Shown piece after piece: positions 23,377-34,894 of a DNA stretch of 64,000 bases (position 1 is its first letter; each line of letters begins with the position of its first letter). Below the pieces are notes generated by a model that searched no databases, was not told the origin of the DNA, and was given only the letters and a program-made list of their open reading frames with translations. The translations under genes and the position numbers were made by a program. Source of the stretch: Ophiostoma sp. CBS 140.51 (lineage: Eukaryota > Ascomycota > Sordariomycetes > Ophiostomatales > Ophiostomataceae); the NCBI GenBank assembly GCA_029298735.1, contig JANSLP010000020.1, positions 175,900 through 239,899 on the forward strand, given 5' to 3'.

Positions 23377-24340
23377 TGCGACATGTAACTTTTTTGGTTT
23401 GGGAAGGAGTATGACATTTATGATCTGTATTTTTATTCTTATTTATTACTGGCGCTTTTTATGGAGGGAAACAAACAGCAGCATGGCATGGGATCAAACA
23501 CATAACGGCAATGTCATTACATAACGATACCCTCGTCTATTTATTTATTAGAAAGAATATTACTATCAATTTCACACGCACGTTTCTGGGTATATCAACA
23601 AGGGAGGACTCTCAAAGTGAATGACAAATAAACACTTATTTTAGATTTGAATGTGGAGGATGCGCAAGACAACACGAGCTATAAAGAGGAAGCCACCTCG
23701 AAAAAGTAAACAAAAGAAGTGCACACAAAAACACCTATCTCCCCTTTTTTGAGAAAGCAAATAAAAAAATCCAGCCTTTTTTTTCTATTCCCACCTTTTC
23801 AAAAGTAAGCAACAAGTAAGGCACGATAAACAAACGGATAAATAAATAAAATCATGAAGCAAAAAAAAAACATTCAAAAAAGTTGATAAACCCCAAAGGA
23901 CAAAACCGAAAACCCCAACAGCGCAAAAAAGACATTATAGGAAAAGAGACCCCCCCTCCAAGTTAGGTATGTGTATAATACAAAAAAGAAAACTGATAAA
24001 CAAAGAATATGTGGGAAAGAAATAGAGAGAGAGAGAGGACAACGGTGGACCCGAGATGATCAAGGCCACTCTGTCTTCCTCTTTTGGTCACACCCAAGTT
24101 CGTAGATCGATTATTTGGGCGGTGTGTGTTGAAAATATGGAAAGGATGAGAAAAAGCATTCGTCGTGATTTATAAAGGGAATAAAAAAGCCAAAAAAAAA
24201 GGAAAAGCAACGGGGCGAGGCCAGTGAGAGACGGTGTGTAGGAATGTAGGCTGCGAAGAAAGAGAGTGTCAAGGATAAGGATTTGGTCACGGGAAGTCGT
24301 AGCCTGGATGTTGGGATCGGTTCCTGGCACGTCCCGCCGC
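23377..24340. other. A/T-rich spacer between convergent genes
   Basis: Very A-rich on + from about 23640 to 24010, with many AATAAA-like strings and a short GA repeat near 24024-24038. This is consistent with the 3' UTRs of the Srf1-like gene (+) and the GATA gene (-). No gene is seen. Confidence 0.55.
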
Positions 24341-25918
24341 TTATGGCTTGGGAGACGATGGGGCCTCGGCCGTTTCCGTGGCGATCTGTGCAGCATCGCT
24401 GGCGACAGCGGCAACAGCAGCTGCAGCAGCGGCGACATCCTGTGCTGACGCGTTCTCAAGTGCACTGTCATCGGCGGTAGCGGCAGTAGCGGCAGTCAGC
24501 GCAGCCAGAGCAGTAGAGGCGGCCTCGGCATCTGGTGCAACGCTGGCGCCGTTAGTATCAGCGGCAGCGGCATCAGCGTCCGTCTTGACCTCCTCGGCGG
24601 CGGCCGCAGTGGTGGCCTCGTCGGCTTCCGTGGATGCGGCGGCAGTAACGGCAGCAGCGACGGCAGCCGCTGTAGCAGCAACATCGGCGACGGGTGCGGC
24701 TGCATCAGAGCCGGCAGCGGCCGCGGCCTGAGCCTGTTGGGCAGCAGCGGCGGCAGCATCAGCCTCGCCATTACTGCTGGCAGAGAAGGACGACTCACCA
24801 AGGCGTGGCCGCTTCGCGCGGTCGCCCTCGTAAACGCTCAGCGCCTCCTTAGTCTCCTTGACTTCCTGCTCCAGCTCGTCGAGGCGGCGCTTCATCATGT
24901 TCTCGCGCCGGTGGCCTTCCTCAAGATCGGCCCGCAGTTGACGCTCCGACTGGGTCAGCAGTTCGATTTGCGACCGCAGCTGGGTCTCGTCACCCTGTGG
25001 GGCACCATCCTGGCCGTCCTGGCCGGCGCCGCTGACGTACACTGGCTCGTAGTGGCCCAGGCGACGCGTTATGAAGTCGTTGATCACCTCGAGCTCGGCC
25101 ACGCGCGTCTTAAGGCTAGAGTTTGTAGCTGCAAGCTGATCCGAAGTCTGGGGGCCGCCGTCGCCGTTGGTGTCGTGTTGGCCTGACCCGTCACCGGGGG
25201 TGCCAAAGGCCTGGAGGTGTTGGGCCTGGTAGTTGCCGTCGTCGAGGATGGGGTAGGAGGATCCGGCGTGGGCGTTGTACATACCCGGGGTGCCGGTGCC
25301 GGACATGGGAGAGTCGGTGTCGAGGTGGTGGCCGTTAGCACCTTTGTGGGGCGTGCGTCGGAGGGCGGCAGAGGCGGCGTAGGCGTGATTTTGGAGGTCG
25401 ACAACACTGTTCGGGTCGCCGACCATTGACGCGGCGGCGGCGGCGGCGGCAGCAGCGGCGGCAGCAGCATTGTTCTGTAAAGGGAGTCGACGTCAGCAAG
25501 ACAAAGTCCAGAAAATAACAAAAAAAGTCGCGAGGGGTTCGTGGCCGTCAAAACGATGGTCGCGTGGGTGCATCCAGCCACCTCCGCCAGCTTGCGCCGG
25601 GACGCGATATCTCGAATCCCTTATCCGGCGACCCTTTTTGTTCTTCGATAAAGGGACAACGAAAATAAACAAAAAATCACACACCTTTTTCTTCATCATA
25701 TCCGGGCGCATCGACGTCTTGACACGGTTCCGGCTCTTGATCACGTCCGTCTTGAGGGATATCGGCCGCGGGCGGCCGTGCAGCTTGAGGAAAAGACCGC
25801 ACGCATTGCACAGCACAGAGCCCATTTCGTCGCGTCGCCAAAGCGGCGTCGTCGACGTCGAGCAATTCTGGCATATTGGCAGCGAGGTCTCGCGGTCGTG
25901 ATTCGCCATGGTCGCCAT
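24341..25918 (-). CDS. areB: GATA transcription factor with coiled coil, AreB/ASD-4/NreB type
   Basis: Two exons, 25918-25685 and 25474-24341, giving 455 residues. A single class IV GATA finger has Cys16, 19, 37 and 40 with the fungal 17-residue loop (CSTSTTPLWRRDEMGSVLCN), followed by the basic tail GRPRPISLKTDVIKSRNRVK. Exon 2 opens with Asn-Asn and 13 alanines. A coiled-coil part (about residues 195-300, including SSLKTRVAELEVINDFITRR and RLDELEQEVKETKEAL) marks the AreB/ASD-4 subgroup, in which a leucine zipper allows dimer formation. A basic AKRPR stretch may be a nuclear signal. The last 150 residues are extremely Ala-rich. From family knowledge, these factors often oppose AreA-type activators at nitrogen genes; ASD-4 is needed for ascus and ascospore development. 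The upstream DNA is rich in GATA motifs, suggesting control by itself or by AreA. Confidence 0.9.
25431..25469. repeat. GCN trinucleotide run coding poly-Ala
   Basis: On + this reads as GCG and GCA triplets. On the minus strand it codes 13 consecutive alanines at the start of exon 2 of the GATA factor gene. Mixed codons suggest a moderately stable run. Confidence 0.88.
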
Positions 25919-27543
25919 TGTGATTGAATGTCGCTTTTTCGTCTGTTTTGATCTATTTCGTGGCCGTGGATGTTCGTGGATAGTCGTTGTTCGATGTTGT
26001 TTTTTATCGGATTTTTCTGCGGTCAATGGGCATGCGAGAGGATAAGGAAACAGCCAGTTGCGCATCTAAAGGGGGGGTGTTATTGCGGTGGTGGTGGACG
26101 GCTGCCAGATGATAAGGGAGCCCATGAAAAACCTTTATCGGTTGAGCCGATATGAGATTACACAATGTGGATTTGATTTTTTTCCCTTTTTTTTATTCGG
26201 GGTTAGGGGAAAAGTGGGTCTGGTGTGGGTGGGAAATGATAAGGCTCAGTAGGGAGGCGGTTTATCTAGCCACCCAAGAGCGCTGGAAATGAAAGAATGC
26301 GGCCCTTTGTCCAGGCGCTAGCACCGCTGGCTGCGCAGACAACACGGCCAGTTTTTTGAGGAGCGGGTCCTGCAGTCCTGGGGGCCCAGTGTCCTGTTCC
26401 GATAAGTTTAGCGGTTGCGCGTGCTAGTTCTAGGGAGGAATCCGACTCGACGAAGGCAGGCGCGATGTCGAGGAAGGAGCTCTTTCTCTCTTGAAAGATA
26501 AAAGGATATTACACGGTGAAGGAGAGTTAGCCACGAGAGGCAAACGCGAGAGGCAAGATAACCAGAGGCCAACCCACACATGGTCCGGATGGCCACGTTT
26601 TCATCCATTGACACTCTTTAGACTATCGCAGTCCGATACGGTGTGCCGGCATGGGCTGGCCATTGATCCTCCTGATCGAGGCCGGTAGGCATTGTCTATC
26701 CTGTCCCATCGGCTCGATTACTGCGCATGGGGTGTTCTGCAGGGTTGAAGGTGCTCCACCCCGGGCGGACGTCACGCCCAAGCGAGTAAGGTGCTCCTGC
26801 CCCCTAATCCGCACATACCGGGCAGAGTGTACATATCTCTGCATCTGTAACGTGTGCGATTCGCTCTTTCCTCTTTCCGTCTCTCCCTCTTTCCCGCAGC
26901 AGACCAGACGAGAAATCGCTCGACTAAAATTGGCACATGCAAATCCTCCAGCTAGGAAGGTGCGATGTGTCGTGTGTTCACCTAAAAGAAGCACTTCTAA
27001 AATGTGTGTTGTGTACCTCAGACGATGTACTCTGTTGGTAGATTGCCAGGAAACATCGAGATAACAGTATCGATAAAACGGCTGTCTAGAATCGCTGTTG
27101 CTCAAAGACCGCTTAAATAAGGCTTATCGGTGGATCTTGAAGATTGATGCTATCAGGATCTGGCACGGGAAAGTCAAAATTTTCATACCGTTCATGCACT
27201 GTATTTCACTGTATACACACACTGTCTTTTGAAAGTCGCTTCTGATTGGATAGAGTGGTGTCTCCCAAAAAGAGGAAAGCGTTGAAAAAAGAAATAGGAA
27301 AAAAAGAAGCTGGTCCCTCTAATCGTTATCGATACTGTTTTTTTTGTTTGCCCAGCGACTTTTTCATCTTTTTGCCTGCTTTTGATCCCCATCTCCAACC
27401 ACAAGCGACGACAATCCTACGAACCTGCCAGTCGACAACTTCTTTTGTCTGGCCAGCCCGAAGTCGCAAACTTTCGAGAGACCTATTCTAGTCGACACTC
27501 CTTTTTTGGACCTTTTTACGACCTTTTCTTCCAGCCACCGACA
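25919..27543. other. Divergent promoter region between GATA factor and KRR1
   Basis: Apart from the GATA-motif cluster at 26041-26562 (listed separately), this holds no feature I can support. Frames of up to 160 codons around 26620-27100 on both strands lack codon bias. T/C-rich stretches lead into the KRR1 start. Confidence 0.5.
26041..26562. promoter_or_regulatory. Cluster of GATA-factor binding motifs
   Basis: GATAA-core motifs occur at 26041-26046, 26111-26116, 26135-26139 (reverse), 26238-26243, 26262-26267 (reverse), 26401-26406, 26497-26502 and 26557-26562. Four of them are the full GATAAG. The nearest lies about 120 bp upstream of the GATA factor start codon. From family knowledge, fungal GATA factors bind HGATAR, often as pairs. 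Function here is inferred from number and position only. Confidence 0.55.
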
Positions 27544-28527
27544 ATGCCGTCGACACAAAACAAGGAAAAGCCGTGGGACACGGACGACATTGACAAGTGG
27601 AAGGAGGATGCCTTCAAGCCCGAGGACAACAAGTCGGGCAGCTTTCTCGAGGAGTCGTCGTTTGCCGTCCTGTTCCCCAAGTACCGTGAAGTGTACCTGC
27701 GGGAGGCCTGGGCCGGCATCACGCGAGCACTCCAGAAGCACGGCATTGCCTGCGAACTCGATTTGGTCACGGGTACCATGACCGTCAAGACCACACGCCG
27801 CACCTACGACCCTGCCGCTATTTTGAACGCCCGCGACCTCATTCGCCTGCTGTCCCGTTCCGTTCCCGCCCCGCAAGCGCTGCGCATCCTCGAGGACGGC
27901 GTAGCCGCCGACATCATCAAGATCCGCAGCCTGGTGCGCAACAAGGAGCGGTTCGTGAAGCGGCGGCAGCGGATTCTGGGCCCGCACGGTTCGACGCTCA
28001 AGGCTCTGGAGATTCTGACGGAAACCTATATCCTGGTGCAAGGTGGCACCGTGTCCGTCATGGGCCCCTACAAGGGTCTCAAGGAAGTGCGCCGCGTCAT
28101 CGAGGACTGCATGAACAACATCCACCCCATCTACATGATCAAGGAGCTCATGATCAAGCGTGAGCTGGCCAAGGACCCGGCGCTGGCCAACGAGAGCTGG
28201 GACCGGTTCCTGCCCAACTTCAAGAAGCGGGTGCTGAGCAAGCGTCGCGTGCCGCACAACGTCACGGACAAGGCCAAGAAGACGTACACGGCGTTCCCGC
28301 CGGCGCCGGAGAAGAGCAAGGTGGACCTGCAGATCGAGACGGGCGAGTACTTCCTCAGCAAGCAGGCCAAGCAGCGGGCGGCCGAGACGGAGCGGCAAGA
28401 GCAGGCGCGCGAGCGGAAAGAGGAGAAGAAGCGCGAGCGCGAGCGGGACTTTGTGCCGCCGGAAGAAGGCGACGAGAAGCGGAAGAAGAAGAAGCGGAAG
28501 ACCAAGGAGGTCGAGGCGGAGGAATAA
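27544..28527 (+). CDS. krr1: KRR1 small-subunit processome component (KH domain)
   Basis: Single exon, 327 residues. The start at 27544 gives MPSTQNKEKPWDTDDIDKW, matching the family; the frame stays open upstream but without family character. Conserved parts include SFLEESSFAVLFPKYREVYL, the KH-like core LVRNKERFVKRRQRILGPHG with STLKALEILTE, the block GPYKGLKEVRRVIEDCM, and NESWDRFLPNFKKRVLSKRR. The C-terminus is a Lys/Arg/Glu-rich tail typical of nucleolar proteins. From family knowledge, Krr1 is essential for early pre-rRNA processing and assembly of the 40S subunit in the nucleolus. The gene converges on the alcohol dehydrogenase-like gene, 268 bp away. A 449-codon open frame on the opposite strand is a by-product of its GC-rich third positions. 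Confidence 0.96.
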   Translation: MPSTQNKEKPWDTDDIDKWKEDAFKPEDNKSGSFLEESSFAVLFPKYREVYLREAWAGITRALQKHGIACELDLVTGTMTVKTTRRTYDPAAILNARDLIRLLSRSVPAPQALRILEDGVAADIIKIRSLVRNKERFVKRRQRILGPHGSTLKALEILTETYILVQGGTVSVMGPYKGLKEVRRVIEDCMNNIHPIYMIKELMIKRELAKDPALANESWDRFLPNFKKRVLSKRRVPHNVTDKAKKTYTAFPPAPEKSKVDLQIETGEYFLSKQAKQRAAETERQEQARERKEEKKRERERDFVPPEEGDEKRKKKKRKTKEVEAEE

Positions 28528-28795
28528 GCAAGGGAGGATGCACCATGATGAGCGTTTCTTTTTGTGTCTTTTTTTCTTGTTTCGGCAGACCATTGTCACG
28601 AAACCGGTGTTCTGCATATATTCCTGCGGTGTATTATGGTCTCCTTTCTTGACATTTTTTCTTTTGTATTCCTCTAGGTCATTTTCATAATTTTGTATTA
28701 GGCGAAAAATCATTTAAAAGTATATTGTTTACCCAATCATAACTTCTCAGCATATACATAAGTGTGCAGTTTCATGACAATGGGTGCAAGCCTCT

Positions 28796-30013
28796 CTACA
28801 GCTTCGACGGCGAGTCCCGTCCGGAGGAAGAACCCTCCTCCTCAAACGACAGAACCACCTTGCCAAACTGCCGGCCCGCCTTGATGTCGTCAAACAGGCC
28901 GTCAATGGCGGGGAGGTTCGCCTCGGACAGACCACCGTACACAACACGGCTCACAATTGGCCGGATCTTGTGCTGCCGCACAAAGGCAACCATGGCCCGG
29001 AACTCGGCGCGCGAACCCATTGTCGAGCCCTTGAGCTCAATGTTGCGCAGCACCGCCGACATGAGCCAGTCCATCTTGGGGCTGACCGTCATGCCGTACG
29101 ACGAAACCACTCCGCCAGGGCGCAGCAGGCGGACAGCGCGCTTGATAATGTCGCCACCGGCACCGTCGATAATGGCATCAAACTGCGGGCGCTCCTTGGG
29201 CAGAAGCTTGAGTAGCTGTTTGTCCCAGTCGGCGTCCTTGTAGTTCACACCACCGGCCACGCCCAGCTCGTTGGCCGCGCGCTGCAGCTTGGCTGGATCG
29301 CCCGATGTCACGTACACGCGGCAGCCGTGGGCAATGGCCAGCTGAGTGGCGGCAATGGCAACACCACCACCAATACCCGTGACCAGCACGTTGCGGCCAC
29401 CGGCGGGCTGTGCGGTGCTGACGGCATTGCTCTTGGTGACCAGGGCGCGCCAGGCGGTCAGGCCGACCAGCGGCAGGGCAGCGACCTCGGAAGCAGACAA
29501 GTGGGCCGGGGCCAGCTCGAGCTCGTCCTCAGGGACGCTCAGGTACTCGGTACCGGTGCCGGCATCGACGCCAACGGCACCGCCTAGAGCCGAGAATTTG
29601 TTGTATTCCTCAGGGCCATCAGGGTCCGAGGTCCAGTTGCGGCACGGGGCCATGACGACAGCGGCGCCGACCTGGGCAACCTCTGAGCGCTTGCAGCCGG
29701 AGCCGACCACCTCGACGACACCACAGCCATCGGCGAAGAGTGGGTTCTCAAAGGAGATGCCGGGGTACAGGTTCTGGCGGATGAAGACATCGCGGTGGTT
29801 CAGGGCCGCGGCACGGATGCGCACGAGCAGCTCACCAGGGCCCGGGGTAGGCTTGGGCACCTCCTTGAGCTTGAGGCTGTATTGATCGGTCAGTGTCACT
29901 GGGGCACAAACAAATGCGGACAATGATGCCCGAGTCAGTAGGGAGAAAACTTACGGGTAGTTGACCTGGCCCGGCTTGCCGTCCACCTTCTGGACGATGA
30001 GGGAAAGAGGCAT
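28796..30013 (-). CDS. Zinc-type alcohol dehydrogenase-like oxidoreductase (MDR superfamily)
   Basis: Two exons, 30013-29955 and 29876-28796, giving 379 residues. The first exon codes MPLSLIVQKVDGKPGQVNY and joins to PLKLKEVPKPTPGPGELLVR. I chose the acceptor at 29877 because the earlier CAG at 29899 would shift the frame. The GroES-like half carries AAALNHRDVFIRQNLYPGI and DGCGVVEVVG; the Rossmann half carries VTGIGGGVAIAATQLAIAHG for NAD(P) binding and DAIIDGAGGDIIKRAVRLLR. The usual catalytic-zinc GHE/CGH motif of true alcohol dehydrogenases is not obvious, so it is probably a zinc-independent quinone oxidoreductase or enoyl reductase-like member. The substrate is unknown. It is probably cytosolic because no signal is seen. 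Confidence 0.88.
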
Positions 30014-33000
30014 TGTGGCAGACTGTGGGATTGTGCTGGGGGTATGTTGAATATGGGAAAGAGCTCAATTGAAGTCGTGAGGTTCGCGGGCAGGAGCGTC
30101 TAATATGACACTTTTCCAATTTCGGGGATATATACTTTGACAGATACTGTTTACTATTAAGCTAATTGACGACTGCCTGTTTCCATATGTTTGGACAGAG
30201 CAACACCATCTCCGTAGGGCGGAGTAGCTTAGAGAGCTGTTGGGGCCGGACCAATGGCACAGGGTTGGGCAACTACAGCCGTTGGTGTGTATTTGGCGGT
30301 GCGGGCATGTCGTTTCCCCCGCATTGCCCACCCAAAAACCAGACGTCACAACAAACCTCGGTAAAGCCGCCCCAAAGAGCGAACAGCGCGATGCACTGGC
30401 TAAGCTGTTTGGCTGCGCCAATCGGTGGATGGAGTACGGAGTATTACAAAACAAAGATACCCCAGATTGTGTGAACAAAAAGGTCTTTGAAGACTGAACA
30501 CGCGTGACATTTGAACGATCGAATTTGGAGACGGCCAATCCAGCGCATTGGAGATAGAATCAGAACCGAGATGCTCCCTTCCTCCGCGATTTCGAGAGCC
30601 ATCTATTATATGTGTGGCTTTCTCCGCATTCTCACCGACCTCTTTGTTCTTATCAGATCTGTGTTGCAGTAGATAAGTCGCATTTTGAAGGCCGAGTGCA
30701 TTTCTAAGCTTATGACATAATTCATCCATGGTCGGCCTTCCTCGGTTCTAGACAAGGCGTCCGGTGCGGCGTCGATTTCGGGTGAATTAAATCTATGTGA
30801 AATCGACGAGGCTGAAACTGGGCTAAGCACTGCTGGGGTTTGCTCGCCGACGCTGTGCTCAAGTGTACTCCTCATAATAAATAAGATGCATGGCGATATG
30901 CCACAAACGAGGCTTACACTCTACTGTCATTCGTGGTAAACCGACCACGGCCATATAAAAGCTACACAAACCCTTATGAAACTACAAATAAACTGCACAA
31001 CTCTAAGATTAAACGTTCCGAGAAACGGGTAAAAGCCCGACGTCGCCGACACGGGAGGTTCTAGGCATTGTCGGACCTGTGCACGGACCTTTGGGTTTTG
31101 TTTCGATCACGCGCATCAGCCTATCAAACATAAAAGCTTTGTGGCATGGGATGAACTGTGATATTGGTGAAGGTACAGTTGGGTAATTCGGAGGGCGAAT
31201 GCCCTCGAGGTTCCGTTCAGTGCCCACGAAGAATAAGATGGATGAATTCTGTGCTTCGTTGTTAGGACGTCACAGTGAGAACGGAGCACTGGTACGCTGA
31301 CTTTTCCCCAAGAGAATGATCCTGACCCTGCCCCTTGCGGCGGCGAATAATTCTTGCCAAGTCTACGTCGCGGACCAGGCCGTCTGGGGCTTGGGTAGGG
31401 TGAGAAGAGATGAAATGTCATCGGAGGTCAAAGGATTAAAACGACGTGTTAGTTTTTGAATTGGATATCAATTATGTTTTTGTTTGTTTCCTGCATCGAA
31501 CTCGACAAAACCCATCGTAAATGTATCTCTTGAAACTCAGATCCTGGCCCCTGTACCCATGTATGGCTTTTCCTGTACTCTTCCATACAGGCGGAACATG
31601 CATGGAATATATTAGATTTTGTTTGAGGTGTAGTTGCAATCCTTTCTGTCGGGTTCATTTTCAGCATGGCAGGCATTGTAGTTTGTCGTACGTTGTCCTC
31701 TGTACTTCAGCCAACAACAATGTGTATGGTCGTGAAATGCAAGCGTTGAGAGACAAAGACATGTACTGTCATCTTCACAAAATTAAAATAAAGAAAGAGC
31801 CGCTGTTGGCGCCAAACGTTCATGTTGGAACCTTCCAAGGGGTAAAATGGTCACCTACAGAGCTTGTTGGTTGTTGGTTATTTGCTGTTGACTGTTGGTT
31901 GGGGGTTCGTCTCTTGCCTTGTCACATCTCTAATCAGAAGTCAAGTCACAATCCAGCCACGGACTTGCACGATTGTGACAACCAACCACGGGAAAGACTG
32001 CACCGTCAAGTCTCTTCACAAAAGCACATTTGGTCCGATCCTCGTTGTTCACCCCAAGAGTGATCTTCATGTCGTCCGCCCTGTCTCTACTCTGCTTGGC
32101 TGCCCAAATTATTCGACGCCCTCCGAACTGAGTACATACACGCATGCAAGCTGCAAAGTCATCAACGTAAGGAGGATCTCCTGTGCAAGGACTCTTGTAT
32201 CCATCCCCCGCCAATCCCGGAATGGTCGCCGAACAGTCGAACCTACCCTTGCACAAACAACTGCAGAATACGGCATGGAGTCGACTGAACTAGCGAAGGT
32301 GCCCGGCAAAGGGAGTTGAAGTGGCACCGGGATTATTGTCGGTCGTGCCTGGTGTGTGGACTGGACTATCTGTCAAGTGCAGTCTCAGTGACTTGTGAGC
32401 CCGTCGAGAGTCGCCTTTCTCCACATTTTCCTTCAATCACTCTTTCTCGGGCACTTTACTGTCTCTTGACTCGAACTTTGGCACTTCTTCCTACTCAGTA
32501 AAGTCTTGCGGCCCTGAGTCTTGCGTAGTTGCCGGCTTGGATCACCCGGCGGCTGTTCCTTGCGTACATAGTGCGCCATCCCTCGCCCGCACCGACAGCC
32601 GTGTTTTGGACCCCATCGCCTTCGAACAAGACTTGCGGACTTTGCAGCCTCGCCGCCTTTTCGCCTTACGACCAATGGTCGCCGAACCGGATCGCGCAAT
32701 TCTAGCAAGGGGCAAAGAAGAGGGAGGGTTGTAAAGACATACAATAGTAGAGAGAAAAAAGGGGGGAAAAGAGAAAAAAGCAAAAGGGCTTGGAGATCAA
32801 AAGAAAAAGACCAGTCCAAAATAGGATCGCCCCCCACCCAAAATATTTCTTTCTAGCTCTTTTTTGTCTTTTTACTTCCTTGGCCCTGCACATCACACAA
32901 TACTTTGCCTGTTGACGCCGGCCCCCATTAGATTTAGATTTCGTTCACCAAGAAAAATGTATGAAGTATTGTTTCCCTCCCAAGCGCAAGCCGGCCTGCA

Positions 33001-33630
33001 AGGAGATGACGTGCCCTTCCTCGTCGTATCGGGCACGTCCCCCCTCTGTCTGAAATATAAATCAAATTAAAAAAGACAAAAGGAAGACCCTGGCTTCTCC
33101 GGCAGCTCGCCGTCCTGGTGGATTTCGGGGAAAGGCTCTCTAATTAGCCTTACCACACAGAACACGATAGTCTCCCACCCCTCCGTAGACGGTCAACAGA
33201 AAGAAAGAGGGCAGCATTCAAATAGTCAAAGCCCTTTCCGTCTCGCGCAGAAAAAAGTCCCCAGATTCTTGGAACCGTACAATCTTCAAATCTGGTTCTT
33301 CCTCCCTCTGATACACTCTTTCCTTTTCAGGCTGTGAGACTTGCTCTTACCGTCTTTCTGAGGCGTACCGTATTATCCTAGCATATTGTTTTCCCGTTTC
33401 GGCAGGCTCGACCAACCCAACCGCCTGGGTCACACTTCACCCCTGTTATTTCCTATTACGGCCCGCGAACGACATCCCATACTCCTCAACTCAACCTGTG
33501 CCGTCTCGACTTTCCGTTTAAACAAACTTTGGCCCCCAACCTTCTCCTCTTTTTTCATTGTTCACGACTGCATCATACACAAATCCTCCTCGACTTACAC
33601 GGCTTACACGCGAACAAAACAAAATCAAAC
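30014..33630. other. 3.6-kb spacer between divergent genes
   Basis: No gene I can support. Open frames (up to 180 codons at 31521-32063 on +) have no codon bias and no motif. A purine-rich tract lies at about 32728-32815. The last 400 bp before 33631 are C/T-rich, as in a fungal leader. Confidence 0.5.
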
Positions 33631-34686
33631 ATGGCCGCGACAACGGCCGTGACCGGCGCCGCCTTTGGTGCCGCCCTGGTCGCTTCCGGCGTCTACCAAC
33701 CTGCCGTCATCCTCGACCAGCTGACGTGGGAGAATTGCCATATGCTCCAGGCTTTCCTGACGGCCACGGCTGCTAGTGCTATTATCACGACGACCACACA
33801 GAAGATTGGATATGCCAAGTTTTCTCCTCGCACATACGCAGACCGTGGCTGGTTTGCACCCTATGATGGCAACGTGATTGGTGGTCTGGCGCTCGGTGCC
33901 GGTATGGCTCTTTCGGGTGCATGCCCGGGTACTGTTCTGGCTCAGGCAGCTTTGGGCATCCGCTCTGGATACTATGCCCTCGGCGGTGGCCTTCTCGGCG
34001 GCACAGTCTGGGCAGCCGTCCTGCGGCCACGAGTCGACAGCTGGAAGAAGGCCGTTGTGGCCAAGCAGGCCGACAAGCCGGCAGCAGCATCACCGCCCAC
34101 CAACTTCCAGGGCCTCTTTGGCGTCTCCAACGCGGTCGCCCTCATCGGTCTTGAGGTCACTTTCGCCGCCATTGTCGGCGCCTCGCTGGCCACATACGGC
34201 CCCGGCCCGGAGGCCAAGATCTCGCCTGTCGTTGGTGGTTTGATTATTGGTCTTGTCCAGCTGTTTTCGGTGGCTGTGCGCAAGTCCCTGCTGGGCGTCT
34301 CGACTGTCTACGAGGATGTTGGTGACTGGCTGCTGTACTATGCGACATCGTCGCCGTCGGACAAGAAGGATGATGACAAGGCTGTGGCCAAGAAGATCCC
34401 GGCCATCAACTCTATTACCTTTTCGCTGGCCATCTATGCCGGCGCTTGGGCTTTTGCGCTGCTCGTACCGTACTTTGGTGTCTCGCCGTCGTCGGCGGCC
34501 GCTACCAGTGCCATCTCCCCTGCTGTGGCTGCCCTTGGTGGCTTCACCATGGCCATTGGCTCGCGCATTGCCGGTGGCTGCACATCGGGTCACGGCATCA
34601 GTGGCATGTCGCTGTTCTCGATATCCAGCTACATCACCATGGCCTCGGCTTTTGTCGGCGGTGGCCTGGTCGGCCTGCTTCTGTAA
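33631..34686 (+). CDS. YeeE/YedE-family membrane protein (putative thiosulfate/sulfur-compound permease)
   Basis: Single exon, 351 residues, mostly hydrophobic, with roughly nine to ten transmembrane segments. Two Cys-bearing repeats typical of the family are visible: MALSGACPGTVLAQ in the first half and RIAGGCTSGHGISG in the second, each followed by a Gly-rich helix. A charged loop (SPSDKKDDDKAVAKK) separates the halves. The start is the ATG at 33631 with an A-rich context; the reading frame stays open upstream but is not protein-like. From family knowledge, bacterial YeeE (TsuA) takes up thiosulfate using the conserved cysteines in the pore. Fungal members are common but little studied, so the substrate is an inference. 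It converges on the RidA-type gene, 208 bp away. Confidence 0.87.
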   Translation: MAATTAVTGAAFGAALVASGVYQPAVILDQLTWENCHMLQAFLTATAASAIITTTTQKIGYAKFSPRTYADRGWFAPYDGNVIGGLALGAGMALSGACPGTVLAQAALGIRSGYYALGGGLLGGTVWAAVLRPRVDSWKKAVVAKQADKPAAASPPTNFQGLFGVSNAVALIGLEVTFAAIVGASLATYGPGPEAKISPVVGGLIIGLVQLFSVAVRKSLLGVSTVYEDVGDWLLYYATSSPSDKKDDDKAVAKKIPAINSITFSLAIYAGAWAFALLVPYFGVSPSSAAATSAISPAVAALGGFTMAIGSRIAGGCTSGHGISGMSLFSISSYITMASAFVGGGLVGLLL

Positions 34687-34894
34687 GGGGAACGATTGAG
34701 GATAATTGTATGATATGAACAGCCTTGATTTTCCTTCCTTTTTTTTATTGTTATCTCTTCTGGTATAGCCTGCAGAGCCCTTGAGTATGATGTCACGTTA
34801 GATTTCTTGAATGTTGCCACCAATTAACATAATTCAACATATGTCTTGAAACTTCACTTGATTTCTTTGATAAATTACTGCCAACCACTCTGTC

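Noticed and set aside
24024..24038. Short GA microsatellite
   Set aside because: Too short to be more than ordinary low-complexity sequence in a 3' spacer.
27364..28713. 449-codon open frame on the minus strand opposite KRR1
   Set aside because: It mirrors the GC-rich third positions of KRR1, is Leu/Arg-rich throughout and has no family resemblance.
29877..29899. Earlier acceptor CAG at 29899 for the alcohol dehydrogenase-like gene
   Set aside because: Using it would shift the frame; the acceptor ending at 29877 gives the expected PLKLKEVP sequence.
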